NCBI GenBank assembly: GCA_958427145.1
Contig: CAUAAZ010000018.1
Coordinates: 1-40,889, forward strand
Reading direction: 5' to 3'
Source: an uncultured Collinsella sp.
Lineage (GTDB): Bacteria; Actinomycetota; Coriobacteriia; Coriobacteriales; Coriobacteriaceae
DNA length: 40,889 nucleotides
In this document: one piece after another, positions 8,384 to 15,941 of the stretch
Layout: each line of letters opens with the position of its first letter
Numbering within the stretch: the stretch's first letter is position 1
Notes under the pieces: generated by a model
What the model was told of the DNA's origin: nothing
Database searches by the model: none
Seen by the model: only the letters and a program-made list of their open reading frames with translations
Made by a program: the position numbers and the translations under genes

Positions 8384-8525
8384 TTATCTCAATCTGTAAC
8401 ATCTGGACGGCCAAAAGGTCTCTATCTGTTACAGATTGAGACAAAGGTCTGGGACTAAGACGTCTTATCTAGATCTGTAACAGTTAGACGGGAATTCGGG
8501 CCCTAGATGTTACAGATTGAGATAA
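8384..8525. repeat. Array of four alternating ATCTGTAACA palindromic units bounded by a perfect 21-base inverted repeat
   Basis: TTATCTCAATCTGTAACATCT-type ends (8384-8404 and 8505-8525) are exact reverse complements over 21 bases. Between them are an inverted copy at about 8421-8443, with a near-perfect palindrome around ATCTGTTACAGAT, and a direct copy at 8465-8491. That copy matches unit 1 (8384-8410) over a 27-base frame with five differences. Orientation alternates plus, minus, plus, minus. It lies between the dxs terminator and the amino-acid operon promoter, outside any gene. Confidence 0.8.
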
Positions 8526-8536
8526 TTGAGCTGTGA

Positions 8537-8579
8537 AAACAAAAACCTCCGCAGGGGTGCTTCCCTTGCGGAGGTTTTC
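8537..8579 (-). terminator. Intrinsic terminator of dxs
   Basis: On the minus strand AAAACCTCCGCA and TGCGGAGGTTTT pair around a short G/C extension, followed by TTTTTGTTTT. It begins immediately after the dxs stop codon. Confidence 0.85.
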
Positions 8580-10361
8580 TTACTCGTTGAGTAGCCTTAC
8601 GGCTTCGGCGGCTATGTTCTCGACCGTCATGCCGTTCTGCGCGAGCAGTTCGTTGGGGTCGTAGCGGTCGGGGAAGCCCTTGGCGATGCCGAAGGTGCGC
8701 GTGCGCAACTGCGTGCATGCCAGATAACATGCCACGCGCTCGCCCCAGCCGCCGTCCAAGATGCCGTCCTCGAGGGTGACGACAACGCGATGCTCGGCAG
8801 CAAGGCTATCGAGGAACTCGCGGTCAAGCTCGGTTGCAAAGCGAGGGTTGACGAGCGTGGCCTCGATACCGTACTCGGCAGCCAAGCGGTTTGCCACGCG
8901 CTCGCCCGGCTCAAAGAAATCGCCAAGTGCGAGCACGGCAACGTCGCGACCCTGGCGCACCACGTTGTAGCGAACGGCGCTGTAGTCGGTGTCTTCGGCG
9001 GGCGCAAGGTCGGGACGGCTCACTAGGCCGATGCCCGGTACGCGGATCGCCACAGGATGCTCGCGGTGGTCGAGCGACCAGCTCAGCATGGACAGGTATT
9101 CTTCCATGCAGGAAGGCGCCAAATAGTGCATGTTGGGAAGACCGCCCAGCATGGAAATATCAAAGAACGAGAGGTGCGTCTCGGACGTGGTGCCAAAGAT
9201 CGACGCGCCAAACACCAAGATGGTTGCGGGGGCGTCGTTGAGGCACAAGTCGTGCCACAGCTCGTCGTAGGCACGCTGCAAAAACGTGCCGTACACGCCA
9301 AAGACCGGCTTGGCGCCCGAGCGCGCAAGCGCGGTGGCGAAGGTCACGGCGTGCTCCTCGGCAATGCCCACATCGACGAACTGTTTGCCGGCGGCAGCGC
9401 GAAGCTCGGGTGTAAAGCCCATGATGTAGGGCGTGGCGGCCGTGATGCCCACGACCTGCGGATCGCGCTCGATGGCGGCGCTGAGCGCCTCGCCCGTAAT
9501 GTCGGCATAGGTGCGCGGCGCAGGCTCGCTCGGATGGCCCGGGCAGAGCTTGCGCCCGGTCGCCATGTCAAACGGGCCCACGTGGTGCCAGCGCTCGGGG
9601 TCGTTCTGGGCTGGTTCAAAGCCCTTGCCCTTGGCGGTGGAGACGTGCAGCACGATGGGGTGATCGATATCGCGCAGTTCCTGCAGCGCGTCGACCAAGG
9701 CCAACACATCGTTACCGGAGTCCAGATAGCGGTAGTCGAGTCCCATCGCGCGGAAAACGTTGCGCTCACAGGTGCCGTTGCTGGCGCGCAGCTCGGCTAG
9801 ATTGCGATAGAGGCCGCCATGGTTCTCGGCAATGGACTGGTCGTTGTCATTGACGATGATGATCAGGTTGCTGTCGAGCTCGGCGGCGTTGTTAAAGCCT
9901 TCAAACGCCAGACCGCCCGAAAGCGAGCCGTCGCCAATGATGGTGATGACGTTGTACGCGTCACCCGCCAGGTCGCGAGCGTGCGCCAGGCCGCAGCCCA
10001 GGCTTACCGACGTGGAGGTGTGGCCCATGGCGAACAGGTCGTGCTCGGACTCGTCGGGATTGGCAAAGCCAGAAGCCTCACCATAACGCTCCGGATCGAT
10101 ATAAGTGTACGCACGCCCGGTCAGCGCCTTGTGGGCGTAGGTCTGGTGCGACACGTCAAAGACAATTTTGTCGGTGGGGGAGTTAAACACGCGATGAAGC
10201 GCAACCGTAAGCTCAACGACGCCCAGGTTGGGGGCAACGTGCCCGCCGACGGCGGCGGAGCTTTCGAGGATTGCCTGACGGATCTCGCCGCAGAGCAGCG
10301 GAAGCTCGGTGCGGTCGAGAGCCTTGACGTCCTCGGGCGTTGTCGTTTGCGTAAGCAGCAT
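8580..10361 (-). CDS. dxs: 1-deoxy-D-xylulose-5-phosphate synthase
   Basis: This 593-residue thiamine-diphosphate enzyme makes DXP from pyruvate and glyceraldehyde 3-phosphate, the entry step of the MEP isoprenoid route. Residues 39-53 (GGHVAPNLGVVELTV), 113-118 (GHTSTS), the cofactor motif GDGSLSGG (143-150) with Asn-Asn at 157-158, and the central-domain IAEEHAVTFA catalytic acid region are present. A transketolase C-terminal domain follows. It is about 25-30 residues shorter than E. coli Dxs, and several motifs differ (GDGSLSGGLAFEG for the usual GDGALTGGMAYEA, NDNDQSIAENHGG for NDNEMSISPN). It may therefore be a divergent Dxs or a specialised paralogue. It is divergently oriented to the HD-domain gene. 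Confidence 0.85.
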   Translation of the reverse strand: MLLTQTTTPEDVKALDRTELPLLCGEIRQAILESSAAVGGHVAPNLGVVELTVALHRVFNSPTDKIVFDVSHQTYAHKALTGRAYTYIDPERYGEASGFANPDESEHDLFAMGHTSTSVSLGCGLAHARDLAGDAYNVITIIGDGSLSGGLAFEGFNNAAELDSNLIIIVNDNDQSIAENHGGLYRNLAELRASNGTCERNVFRAMGLDYRYLDSGNDVLALVDALQELRDIDHPIVLHVSTAKGKGFEPAQNDPERWHHVGPFDMATGRKLCPGHPSEPAPRTYADITGEALSAAIERDPQVVGITAATPYIMGFTPELRAAAGKQFVDVGIAEEHAVTFATALARSGAKPVFGVYGTFLQRAYDELWHDLCLNDAPATILVFGASIFGTTSETHLSFFDISMLGGLPNMHYLAPSCMEEYLSMLSWSLDHREHPVAIRVPGIGLVSRPDLAPAEDTDYSAVRYNVVRQGRDVAVLALGDFFEPGERVANRLAAEYGIEATLVNPRFATELDREFLDSLAAEHRVVVTLEDGILDGGWGERVACYLACTQLRTRTFGIAKGFPDRYDPNELLAQNGMTVENIAAEAVRLLNE

Positions 10362-10589
10362 CGTTGTGGGTTACTCCATGCGAATCGAGCGCCGGCGCTC
10401 CCTCGGCCGGCACAATTGCACAAGACAGTCTCGCACATTTTGGCGTTTGATATGTGACGGCGGCGCGGTAATTCGCCAACTGGTGGGGCAAAACGTTTTG
10501 TCCGATGCCATACTAATGTGTTCCATGATGTTTTTATCGATTGTGCACAGGCCGTAGCTTGTCGCCGTGAGTCGCTGGAAGGAGACAGC

Positions 10590-11126
10590 ATGTCTGATGT
10601 CGTTCGTGCCGAGAAAATCGCGTGCGAAGTAGACCATGCTGCCCGCCAGCTGGCCCAAACGGGTCGCTTGGGCCTGACGCGCGAGTTTATCCAGCATGGC
10701 GATGTGACGGTGTATACGCATGTGACCTCGGTGGCGCGGGCGAGCCTGTCCTTTGCCGAGCGCCTGGGCCGCGTCGGTGTCTCGGTCGACCGCGCCTCGT
10801 TGCTGCGCGGGGCTCTGCTGCACGATTACTTTCTCTATGACTGGCACGATCCCGACCCAAGCCATCGGCTGCATGGCTTTCGGCATCCGTTTTTTGCCCT
10901 GGCGCGTGCGGAGGAAGATTTTGAGCTGACGTCTCGCGAGCGGAATATTATCGTGCGGCATATGTTTCCGCTGGTGCCGGTGCCGCCGACGTGTCGTGAG
11001 GCATGGATTGTGTGCCTGGCCGATAAATGGTGTGCCCTGCGCGAGACGGTCGCCGGTCGCCTGCGGCGCAAAGACGAGACGGTCGATAGCGTGAGTAGCG
11101 AATCGAGCGAAAAGAGGAGAGGGTAG
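10590..11126 (+). CDS. HD-domain protein, putative phosphohydrolase
   Basis: This 178-residue cytoplasmic protein has an HD-superfamily metal pattern: His44 (VYTHV), His78-Asp79 (ALLHDY), His99, His124 (VRHMFP) and Asp145 (LADKW). Such small HD proteins usually hydrolyse phosphate esters or nucleotides; the substrate is unknown here. ATG 10590 follows GAAGGAGA; an upstream in-frame ATG at 10518 lacks a ribosome site. The next gene starts four bases after its stop, so the two are an operon. That neighbour is a CmpB-type membrane protein, a frequent partner of this HD group in Gram-positive genomes as far as I recall. Confidence 0.8.
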   Translation: MSDVVRAEKIACEVDHAARQLAQTGRLGLTREFIQHGDVTVYTHVTSVARASLSFAERLGRVGVSVDRASLLRGALLHDYFLYDWHDPDPSHRLHGFRHPFFALARAEEDFELTSRERNIIVRHMFPLVPVPPTCREAWIVCLADKWCALRETVAGRLRRKDETVDSVSSESSEKRRG

Positions 11127-11129
11127 ACG

Positions 11130-12149
11130 GTGGAAACCGCGATCGACATGGCGTTTAGCGGCGCGACGCTTGCCGCCTGTCCGCTCTCGGCACTGGTGCT
11201 CTCGTTTGCCTTCTACGGTTTTTGCGGCTGGGCATGGGAGTCGACGGTCTGCGCCATGCTCAATCACGGACGCTTCGCCAACAGTGGATTTTTGCTGGGA
11301 CCGTGTTGCCCTATCTATGGTGTGGGCGGCATAGCCTGCTGGCTTTTGCTGCGCGGGATTCCGGATGCCCCGAGCCAGTTTGTCGCCGCGGCGCTTGTAT
11401 GCAGCGTAATCGAGTACAGTGTGGGCCTTCTATTGGAAAAAACAACAGGCGCGCGCTTTTGGGATTACTCGCACCTGCCGTTTAATTTGCATGGACGCAT
11501 CTGCCTGTACTGGGCCTGTGCGTTTGGCCTGGGTGCGCTGTGCATTTGCCGTTTAGTGGAGCCGGCATTGCTGGGGCTGCTTGGCCATCTGCCGGTGCTG
11601 ATTGTGCGGCTGTCCGCCTTTATCGTCGCGGTCGCGATGATGGTCGACGCGGTGTGCTCTTTGGCCAGTTGGCGTCGCCTGTCCGATCAGCTGGAGCGTG
11701 TGCGTGCCGACCTTGCCGACCGCATCAACGAGTCGCTTGCCGATGCGTCCGACTCCATGCTCGAGCGCATTCCCGATTCGACGATTGACTCGGTGGCACA
11801 GACGCATATCCGTAGCCGTGCCGTTAACGCGTGGCTCGCCGAGCTGGGTGACGCCGCGCTCGATGCCCTGCGCGAGAAGGCTTCGATGCCGACGTTTATC
11901 GCGGATGGTGCTCGCGGCCTGGCACTTGCCGCCCGCCGCGTGGCCGATGCCGCGCCGAGCATGCCGCGTCCGTCGCTCAGTCGTCGCCTTGCCGGCAAGC
12001 GCATGAGCCGTCCGGTGCCGAGCGTGTCACTCAGCCGCCGCGACCTACGCTTCTTTAACGCCTTCCCGCGTCTGCGCATCAATCACTACGAAGGTGTCAT
12101 TCGAGCAACTCATCTTCGCGACCGCGCCCACGAGCTGTTTCGGCGCTAG
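11130..12149 (+). CDS. CmpB-type (PF06541) membrane protein with long cytoplasmic tail
   Basis: This 339-residue protein carries the family signature in residues 28-75: FYGFCGWAWEST, GRFANSGFLLGP and CPIYGVGG. About five to six membrane segments span residues 15-185. A soluble, helical tail of about 150 residues rich in Ala, Arg, Asp and Ser follows, longer than in typical members. The family is labelled a putative ABC-transporter type IV component in some resources, but no ATPase lies beside it and its function is unknown. A GTG start at 11130 has AGGAGAGG upstream; ATG 11148 is possible. It is cotranscribed with the HD-domain gene. Confidence 0.75.
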   Translation: METAIDMAFSGATLAACPLSALVLSFAFYGFCGWAWESTVCAMLNHGRFANSGFLLGPCCPIYGVGGIACWLLLRGIPDAPSQFVAAALVCSVIEYSVGLLLEKTTGARFWDYSHLPFNLHGRICLYWACAFGLGALCICRLVEPALLGLLGHLPVLIVRLSAFIVAVAMMVDAVCSLASWRRLSDQLERVRADLADRINESLADASDSMLERIPDSTIDSVAQTHIRSRAVNAWLAELGDAALDALREKASMPTFIADGARGLALAARRVADAAPSMPRPSLSRRLAGKRMSRPVPSVSLSRRDLRFFNAFPRLRINHYEGVIRATHLRDRAHELFRR

Positions 12150-12276
12150 TCGGGACGGGCGCGCTCACGGCTCCCTTGCTCGCGTATTTCCCGTCCGTTT
12201 CGCGCCCGTTGCCGCGCCGTTTCCAAGATTGCGGCACCGTTTCCATTCGACAACGCAGCGTTTAACAACGCCGTAT

Positions 12277-12290
12277 CTGGTGTACACCAG
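12277..12290. promoter_or_regulatory. 14-base perfect palindrome upstream of amt
   Basis: CTGGTGTACACCAG is a perfect palindrome 57 bases before the amt start codon. It may be an operator. It does not match the GlnR or AmtR motifs I know, so the regulator is unknown. Confidence 0.3.
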
Positions 12291-12347
12291 TTGCCCCTCG
12301 GCCGCATTATGGGCGCCGACAACGTTCATGCGACCAAGGGGGAGCGA

Positions 12348-13625
12348 ATGTACGATACGGGATCGACAACGTTTATGCTCATCTGCACCATGCTCGTATT
12401 CTTAATGACACCGGGTCTGGCGTTTTTCTATGGCGGCCTGTCCAGGCGCAAAAATGTCATCAACACCATGCTTATGTGCTTTGGCGCCATTGGCCTGGTC
12501 GGTGTGTTGTGGATTGTTGCCGGCTGGTCGCTGGCCTACGGCGGCGACGGTTCCAGCCCGTTTATTGGAGGCCTTGACCAGCTGCTGTGCTTGCCGGTGC
12601 TCAACCAGGTGCTGCAGGCGGCCGAGGGCAATGTCGCGGACGGTGCTGTCTACCCTCAGATCATCAACATCGCCTTCCAAATGGCGTTTGCCATGATCAC
12701 TGCCGCTATCGTCACGGGCAGCCTGGCCGGCCGCGTTAAGTTTGGTGCCATGGCGGCCTTCCTGGGCATTTGGCTGCTCGTGGTCTATGCGCCGCTTGCC
12801 CACATGGTTTGGGGCGGCGAGGGCTCCTTTATCGGCGACATCATCGGCGCGCTCGACTTTGCCGGCGGCGACGTGGTACACATTTCGTCCGGTCTGACGG
12901 GCCTGATCCTCTGCTTAATGCTCGGCCGTCGTCGCGGCTTTGGCATGGTGAGCTACCGTCCGCATAACGTGCCGTTTGTGGCGTTGGGCGCCGGCCTGCT
13001 TTGGTTTGGCTGGTTTGGCTTTAACGGCGGCAGCGAGTTTAAGGCCGATGCCGTGGCGGCGCTTGCCATCCTCAACACCGTGACGGCCAGCGCGGCGGGC
13101 ATGGTCTCGTGGCTTGTCGTCGAGCGCGTGCATACCGGTCGCCCCACGCTGGTGGGTGCCAGCACCGGTTTGGTTGCGGGCCTTGTGGTGGTCACGCCCG
13201 GCGCGGGCTTTGTCGAGCCGTGGGCGGCGCTGGTCATGGGCCTGATCGTCTCGCCCGTTTGCTACCTGGCTATTAGCCATCTCAAGACCAAATTTGGCTA
13301 CGACGATGCGCTCGACGCGTTCGGTTGCCACGGCGTTGGCGGCATCTTGGGCGGCGTGCTCACGGGTTTGTTCTGCGTGCCGGAGCTTTCGTGGACCGGT
13401 AAGGGGGGCCTGTTCTACACGGGCGACGTGTCGCTGCTCATCTCGCAGATTTTGGGCATTGTGGTGACGGTCGCTCTTGTGCTGGTGCTCGATTTGGTGA
13501 TCGCCGCGGTGGTCAAGGCGCTGTTCCACGGCAGCCTGCGCGTGGACGAGGCCGACGAGGCGCTGGGCCTGGATGCGAGTCAGCATGGCGAGAGCGCGTA
13601 TCCCTCCTTCTCGGGACTCGATTAG
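12348..13625 (+). CDS. amt: Ammonium transporter (Amt/MEP/Rh family)
   Basis: This 425-residue integral membrane protein has about 11 helices. Hallmarks are the N-terminal TPGLAFFYGGLSRRKNV signature and the twin pore histidines at His152 (PLAHMVWG) and His328 (FGCHGVGGILG). It conducts ammonium/ammonia across the membrane as a trimer. ATG 12348 was chosen because AAGGGGGAG lies just ahead; upstream in-frame ATGs lack such a site. There is no recognisable signal peptide. A P-II gene follows after 190 bases, the classical amt-glnK pairing in which P-II blocks the channel when nitrogen is plentiful. A 14-base palindrome upstream may serve regulation. Confidence 0.95.
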   Translation: MYDTGSTTFMLICTMLVFLMTPGLAFFYGGLSRRKNVINTMLMCFGAIGLVGVLWIVAGWSLAYGGDGSSPFIGGLDQLLCLPVLNQVLQAAEGNVADGAVYPQIINIAFQMAFAMITAAIVTGSLAGRVKFGAMAAFLGIWLLVVYAPLAHMVWGGEGSFIGDIIGALDFAGGDVVHISSGLTGLILCLMLGRRRGFGMVSYRPHNVPFVALGAGLLWFGWFGFNGGSEFKADAVAALAILNTVTASAAGMVSWLVVERVHTGRPTLVGASTGLVAGLVVVTPGAGFVEPWAALVMGLIVSPVCYLAISHLKTKFGYDDALDAFGCHGVGGILGGVLTGLFCVPELSWTGKGGLFYTGDVSLLISQILGIVVTVALVLVLDLVIAAVVKALFHGSLRVDEADEALGLDASQHGESAYPSFSGLD

Positions 13626-13627
13626 CA

Positions 13628-13772
13628 GCTTCCCCAAGCTCCGCACCTTGCCGTTCAATCGTCGCGCGGCTTCCCCAGGCACCGCACCTTGGGTTTCAAA
13701 CCGTCGCTTGCGTACAAAAGTACGCGGCGCTCCTCTTTCAACCCAATCTGCGGCACCTGGGAAACCCGCGTC
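13628..13772. repeat. Three related intergenic repeat units between amt and the P-II gene
   Basis: Units at 13628-13665 and 13669-13707 are direct repeats with 41-base spacing, sharing GCTTCCCCA and CCGCACCTTG. A third, more diverged unit at 13736-13772 is inverted, with CCCAATCTGCGGCACCTGGG. The inverted pair could form a large imperfect hairpin in the transcript between the two genes. Confidence 0.6.
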
Positions 13773-13815
13773 ATTGAATGGCAATTCATTTCTTTATTAA
13801 AGAGAGGAATTCATT

Positions 13816-14154
13816 ATGAAAAAGATCACGGCTATCGTGCGCCAGGAAAAGCTTGAGGTTCTTAAAGATGCGCTGTTTGCTGCTGATGTTCGTGGTATGA
13901 CCATCAACCAGGTGCAGGGCTGCGGCGCGCAGCATGGCTGGAAGGAATACGTGCGCGGCAACGAGTTACTCGTCAACACAATCCCTAAGGTGCAGTTCAC
14001 GCTCATTTGTGCCGACGAGCACGTCGACGGAATTGTTGACATCATCTGCAACGCCGCTCGCACCGGAGCCGTCGGCGACGGCAAGATTTGGGTCGAGCCG
14101 GTCGAAGAAGTTATCCGTATCCGCACCGGCGAACACGGCCCTGCCGCGGTGTAG
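13816..14154 (+). CDS. P-II family nitrogen regulatory protein (GlnB/GlnK-like)
   Basis: This 112-residue protein has the standard P-II length and alignment with E. coli GlnB without gaps up to the T-loop. The T-loop (residues 37-58) reads GAQHGWKEYVRGNELLVNTIPK; residue 51, the uridylylation tyrosine in E. coli, is leucine, and residue 49 is asparagine. The C-terminal KIWVEPVEEVIRIRTGE matches the P-II signature. It presumably senses ATP/ADP and 2-oxoglutarate and gates the Amt protein encoded upstream. The absence of Tyr51 argues against classical uridylylation. The start has an AGAGAGGAA site, and a repeat-rich spacer separates it from amt. Confidence 0.92.
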   Translation: MKKITAIVRQEKLEVLKDALFAADVRGMTINQVQGCGAQHGWKEYVRGNELLVNTIPKVQFTLICADEHVDGIVDIICNAARTGAVGDGKIWVEPVEEVIRIRTGEHGPAAV

Positions 14155-14170
14155 GACAATCTTTCGCCTG

Positions 14171-14206
14171 ACGGGCGTGCCTCTCTTGGGATGCGCCCGT
14201 TCTCGT
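14171..14206 (+). terminator. Weak terminator-like hairpin after the P-II gene
   Basis: ACGGGCG (14171-14177) pairs with CGCCCGT (14194-14200), with a 16-base loop and TTCTCGTCT following. The T-run is interrupted. Confidence 0.4.
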
Positions 14207-14235
14207 CTACAATATCGTGCAGACGAAGGAGAGGC

Positions 14236-15099
14236 ATGCCCATGATCAAGATGTTTGCGAGTGACTTAGACGGAACGCTGTTGAATGCCCTGCACGAGGC
14301 AGACGGGACCATTCGCCGTGCCATTCGCGAGCTGACCGAGGCTGGCCTGCATGTGGTTCCCGCGACCGGACGCTCGACGCTGCCGATCGGCGAGCATGGC
14401 TTTACAGGTCTGGCACTCGACGCCTGCTGCTCCAACGGATCCATCGTGCGTGACAGCCATGGCGAGGTGCTCAAGACCTGGACCATCGACCCGCAGGTTA
14501 CCGAGGAGCTGCTCAAGGCGTTCCCGGACATTTGCTTCGACTGCTCCACGCCCGACGGCATGTTCTCGAGCGGTTCGTTCGAGATGCACCAGGCGGGTTT
14601 TAAGAAGGACAGCCCTATCAAGCGCATCGTGATGCGCTTGATGCGCGCGCGTGGCGGGTATCACGAGGAGCAGTATTTCGATCAGTCGATCGGCGACATC
14701 CTGCGCCACGATGTGTGTAAGATCAACTGCCGCGTGACCTCGCCCGAGCTGGAGCGCGATCTTAAGGCATATTTGGCCGAGCGATCGGACCGTGTGGTCA
14801 ACGCGCCGTTCGATCCGGTGATGTTTGAGATCACGGATGTGGCGTGCAACAAGGGCGAGAGCGTGGCCTGGCTGGCGGGCTACTACGGTATTGCCGAGGA
14901 CGAGGTCGCGGTTTACGGCGACGGCGGCAACGACATCGCCATGCTCAAGCGCTTCCGCCACAGCTACGCGACCAAAAACGGCAGCGATGCAGCTAAGGCC
15001 GCCGCGAGCGCGACTATCGGCAGTTGCATGGTCCACGCCGTCCCCAAACACATGCTCGCCACCATGCACAAGCAAAACTCCCGCGCCGTCATCGAATAA
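14236..15099 (+). CDS. HAD-superfamily hydrolase, Cof/YbiV type
   Basis: This 287-residue protein starts with HAD motif I, ASDLDGTLLNA, includes motif II VPATGR and ends with the motif III/IV region ending VYGDGGNDIAML. The large cap between motifs II and III places it in the Cof (type IIB) subgroup. Such enzymes dephosphorylate sugar phosphates, nucleotides or flavin precursors in the cytoplasm; the substrate cannot be assigned. ATG 14236 and ATG 14242 both follow AAGGAGAGG; the first is reported, the second has the more usual spacing. It stands alone between the P-II gene and the TetR operon. Confidence 0.88.
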   Translation: MPMIKMFASDLDGTLLNALHEADGTIRRAIRELTEAGLHVVPATGRSTLPIGEHGFTGLALDACCSNGSIVRDSHGEVLKTWTIDPQVTEELLKAFPDICFDCSTPDGMFSSGSFEMHQAGFKKDSPIKRIVMRLMRARGGYHEEQYFDQSIGDILRHDVCKINCRVTSPELERDLKAYLAERSDRVVNAPFDPVMFEITDVACNKGESVAWLAGYYGIAEDEVAVYGDGGNDIAMLKRFRHSYATKNGSDAAKAAASATIGSCMVHAVPKHMLATMHKQNSRAVIE

Positions 15100-15141
15100 T
15101 GTGACAAAGGACTGCCCCTTCGTCACATCCAAAATATTGCC

Positions 15142-15198
15142 TTTACGTGTTGATGCACACGGTGTGCAATAATACTCGCACTGTGCAATAGCGCACAG
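15142..15198 (+). promoter_or_regulatory. Promoter/operator region of the TetR-activase operon
   Basis: A perfect 7-1-7 palindrome TGCACACGGTGTGCA (15154-15168) overlaps a candidate -10 (TGCAAT, 15165-15170) paired at 17 bases with TTTACG (15142-15147). A second inverted repeat, CTGTGC and GCACAG, spans 15181-15198. The word TGTGCAATA occurs at 15163 and 15182, 19 bases apart. This arrangement suits binding by the TetR protein encoded immediately downstream. Confidence 0.55.
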
Positions 15199-15219
15199 GC
15201 TGAGTAACAAGGAGGACGC

Positions 15220-15930
15220 TTGTCCCAGCTCGAGAAATGCGATCGCCGGTCCCTTCGCTCGCAGCGTGCCCTTCGCCAAGCGCTTGCCAGCGAGCTTGCC
15301 GAAAGCGGCGACCTTTCGCGCATTAACGTCGCGTCGCTCACCGAGCGTGCCGGCCTTACGCGCCGCACGTTCTATTCGCACTACCGCGATATCCCCGACT
15401 TTATCAATCAAATCGAGGACGGCTTGCTGGCCGAGATCCGTGAGCGCATTGAGCTCATCACCGCAGCTCAGCTGCCTGATCTCTATCACAACATCGATGA
15501 GCTCGAGCCGGCGCCCGGTTCGGTTGAGCTGCTGCGTTATCTTGCGGCCAACCGCGACTTAATCGGTGCGCTGCTGGGTCCGGGCGGCGACCAGGCCTTC
15601 ATTAAAAGGATTATCGATACCGCGCGTGAGGCTGTGGTGCCGCGTGCGCAGACGGGCATTTTGGGCCTGGCGCTGGGCACGTTCTTTGACTACTACGTCA
15701 CCTACGTCGTGAGTGCCGAGGTCGGCATGATTCAGCGCTGGTTTGAGCGTGGGCTCACCGAATCGCCCGAGGCCATGGCGCGCATTATGACGGTGCTCGC
15801 TTTTGTGCGCCCTGGTGACCTGTATGGCCAACCCATCGATATCAACGTACCGGAATACGGCATGAAGCTATTGAACCTGCAGCTCGAGGACGCGGCCGAC
15901 ACCGCCGCAGCCGTCGAGTCCAACAACTAA
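15220..15930 (+). CDS. TetR-family transcriptional regulator
   Basis: This 236-residue protein has an N-terminal TetR helix-turn-helix at about 20-65: INVASLTERAGLTRRTFYSHYRD is the conserved core. The rest is a helical ligand-binding domain with a C-terminal extension past residue 200. The start codon is TTG with AAGGAGG six bases upstream. The activase gene starts 11 bases after the stop, so the regulator leads the operon and probably represses it through the TGTGCAATA/TGCACAC sites upstream. An acyl-CoA or related metabolite is a plausible ligand given the neighbour, but that is inference. Confidence 0.88.
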   Translation: MSQLEKCDRRSLRSQRALRQALASELAESGDLSRINVASLTERAGLTRRTFYSHYRDIPDFINQIEDGLLAEIRERIELITAAQLPDLYHNIDELEPAPGSVELLRYLAANRDLIGALLGPGGDQAFIKRIIDTAREAVVPRAQTGILGLALGTFFDYYVTYVVSAEVGMIQRWFERGLTESPEAMARIMTVLAFVRPGDLYGQPIDINVPEYGMKLLNLQLEDAADTAAAVESNN

Positions 15931-15941
15931 GAGGAGAGACA

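Noticed and set aside
8384..8525. CRISPR array
   Set aside because: Units alternate in orientation and spacing is unequal; there are no cas genes nearby.
10362..10589. Regulatory site between dxs and the HD-domain gene
   Set aside because: No convincing promoter pair or palindrome; only weak boxes were seen.
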